From positions 51,582,486 to 51,646,485 of the forward strand of contig NW_019211456.1 in NCBI RefSeq assembly GCF_002443255.2: a stretch of 64,000 nucleotides of DNA, given 5' to 3'. The translations under genes and the position numbers were made by a program. Position 1 is the stretch's first letter. Every line of letters begins with the position of its first letter. The notes under the pieces are model-generated. The model did not search any database, was not told the origin of the DNA, and worked only from the letters and a program-made list of their open reading frames with translations. This DNA is from Varroa destructor (taxonomy: Eukaryota > Arthropoda > Arachnida > Mesostigmata > Varroidae). Of the stretch, positions 61,481 to 64,000 are shown piece by piece.

Positions 61481-64000
61481 CTGGCCGATATCAGGTAATT
61501 TACGACAATTTTATGTAAAAATAATGCATTATATTTGACGATCTCATTGGTACAACAGTAGATAAAGGAGAATTTTCTGCGAAGGTCGAATATCTAATAC
61601 AACAAACCACATGAGCGCAGCAAAATGGAGGTCACAGATAATGGAATTAGTTTCGTCTGATTTAACATGGGCACCTAATCACGTTTAGATAAGTAATCAA
61701 TGTAAGATCTACCGAGAGCATTTATTGTATAAACGAAAGAGATAACAAATAGATTTTAAGCTACTTGTGTAATGAATAATTAATTCAGTGCAACGAATCA
61801 CTCCGCCTTTTTCTCAGTACCAAATAAGTGACAGTTACTTATCCTTTTTTCATCAATGCGTATAATGCAGAATCGTGTTCCACTCGGAAACTATCACACT
61901 GAAATAGTTTTTAACTATACTGTTATAAGCTGTTAGTTATACATACGCACATAAACACATCATACGTACGCGCATACTTCTAAATACGTGATCTTATCAA
62001 TTGTTTTTCTTCTCAGTTTAGGTCTTCCAGCACTCCAGTATCAGCGTATATGATAAAACAGTATGATCACTTCCTTTCTAATAACACCCACCATTAGGCA
62101 CAGATGAAACAATTCATTCGTTGCTTTTGGACTGTTAGCCCCACAAGCCTCCGAATCGTCTTTTTTTTTTTTCTTAAATCGACTGATCCTATAAACTAAC
62201 GACATTTTTTGTGACATCGACCATGGCGGCAGAGCATCTCTAGGCACGTAAGGAAGTGTCTTCCTCTGCTAGCGTCCCAAATAGAAAAAAACTGCTCCCA
62301 AAGTAAAAGGGGTTTCGAGAATAGTTCCTACCACACATTTTGCCTTTAAGTCCGCTAAAAAAAAACACAAACAAAAGAATCATCGAATGAGCTTTTAAGC
62401 GAAGCTTGTTAAGAAAACTGCTGTAAATTCTTAATGATAATGCAGATTTTTGAGTCCTTCTTACAGTTTCTTTAACTAACTTGTATAGAATAAGCGCTTT
62501 GGCTGATGATGATCTGCGGATTCAATTACGGCAGAATACGAAGAAAGAAATTAACACACGCGGGTTTGGTCTCAGGGCGAACGCTTTTGTTCCGGACAGG
62601 AGTTGATTCAACGCTTTTACGGTCGCCTCGCAGAAAGCGAAGTATTTTAAGGCTTATTTTTATCAATTTTATTATGCACGTTATTGTGTTACGTTAGTTA
62701 ATGACAATTTCCGCCGATGTCGCTTCAATCGCTAGAAACAAACACACAGTGATCAGTGCATACTGCCCGAAGGAAAACCAAATCGTTATCGTTTTTTCGA
62801 TTGGAACATTTCCTGCCTTTGATGTTAGCGATGGCGAGGGTCAACTATCTCCCGATCTTTACAACTAGACATAATTAGTAGTAGATACATAACATTTCAC
62901 AAAAACCATTTTGTTAAACTATAACAGTATCTGTCCACTGGTCTAAAGAGTTATGGGTAAGAGAAGATAGCAAATATCATACAGAATAACGGTGACGATA
63001 GATGTGGTCACCATCAAAAGCCATGCACGAATTCAAAATATAAATATTCGAAAATAATTTGTAGGAGGCTTAGGCTTCGACTCGCAGCTAAATGAGAATC
63101 ACATTATACAGAGCAATAAATACAACACGCAGGGAGAACCATGTCGCAAAATGCAGAAAAAAGTAACCCGGGTGCCTGGTCTCGTTTAGAGGCAACTTAC
63201 AAATAAGCGAAATCAACTTGCTTTGAACATGCTTCATAGCTTTTTTCATAATTTAATAGGTTTTAACTTGAAAAACAAAAAATGTTTCTAACGAAATTAC
63301 GAAAAGCAGTATTGAAAAGGATAAAAATACCCTAAGAAAGCAGACAGAAGAATGTTATAGTTTAACTTAACTGAGCTATAATGACAGTACTGGAGTGTGT
63401 AGTATACAACAGAGTATCTACTCTGTCTTATTATTTAAATCAACTTCTTATTTTTAAGCAACATATATTTTTCTTCGAGTAATACTTCGGAACTACTTTG
63501 TTACATTAATCCGATTAGTTCTCATAAGGTGTGCAAAAGAGCAAGTTCTGAGGTAGCTTAACGGTAACAAATTTCGATCGAAATGGACGTATTTTATGTT
63601 AGCGATATTTAACATCATGCTTTGTCAAAAGTGCTCGCATTTTTAATAATAACGCATAAAATTTTCCTGTCTCATTGACAGAAGCAACGTTGGCTACTAC
63701 TTTTCTATTAATTTAGATATATCTGAATATACGGTAATTTTATCTAATCTATGTAATCTAAGATATGGTTATAGAGCTTAAAATAAGGAATGTTTCTTGA
63801 AGAACTGATCTACTGAAATGATTAGGATCCTGTAACGTAAGTAACGAGCTTCTTTCGTCCTGAAGAATACTATATATATATTATAGTTGTTGCTATTGTA
63901 GGTATTAAAGCTCTCTGAAATTTCCGGCGCTTGACCGATATCACTGCATTTCGAGCGTTGTAACATTTTGCTGTTCGAGATGCTCCCATAACATATTGTA
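61481..64000. other. AT-rich tail of the window
   Basis: No exon or element supported. Open frames at 62041-62247 (minus) and 62506-62697 (plus) have neither splice context nor a recognised motif. Confidence 0.45.

Overview
The window reads as arthropod nuclear DNA, most likely from a mite or other chelicerate (inference). It is AT-rich. Coding sequence sits in short exons bounded by GT/AG, with introns from a few tens of bases to several kilobases, AATAAA poly(A) signals and many decayed transposons. There are no operons, tRNA, rRNA or CRISPR arrays that I can find. A 100-N scaffold gap lies at 8495-8594. The organism call rests on gene content (prune, a TTC3/DZIP3-like gene, a class B GPCR exon, Ty3, mariner and LINE relics), not on a species marker. 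All splice models were built by eye from splice consensus and phase agreement.

Layout. 1-8.5 kb: mostly featureless, then a minus-strand multi-pass membrane protein gene (about 6.4-7.3 kb). 8.6-15.1 kb: a plus-strand gene for a compact tandem-CCCH zinc finger protein of the tristetraprolin/TIS11 family, with a Ty3 integrase relic in its last intron. 20.0-29.6 kb: a large minus-strand gene whose Cys/His cluster and helical/coiled-coil layout resemble TTC3/DZIP3; one of its introns carries a dead mariner. 32.5-34.4 kb: a decayed Ty3/gypsy pol on the minus strand. 35.5-35.7 kb: one good minus-strand exon. 36.0-37.8 kb: a clean two-exon prune (DHH exopolyphosphatase) gene. 37.8-48.5 kb: DNA transposon scraps, a perfect (TA)n palindrome, a small signal-peptide-like ORF and a FLYWCH-like ORF. 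48.5-53.6 kb: a plus-strand gene of unknown function recovered from three phase-compatible exons, with a minus-strand ORF of about 131 codons in its large intron. 54.7-55.1 kb: a GC-rich coding-like block with two frameshifts. 56.5-57.0 kb: a LINE reverse transcriptase relic. 57.6-57.8 kb: a minus-strand exon coding TM7 and the start of the tail of a class B (secretin-type) GPCR. 61.2-61.5 kb: another Ty3 integrase relic.

The genes are functionally independent: RNA-binding regulation (CCCH protein), possible ubiquitin-related scaffold (TTC3-like), nucleotide/polyphosphate hydrolysis (prune) and peptide hormone signalling (GPCR). I found no convincing new biological system. The most useful items are genes that simple ORF calling would miss, because their exons lack a start codon or are short.
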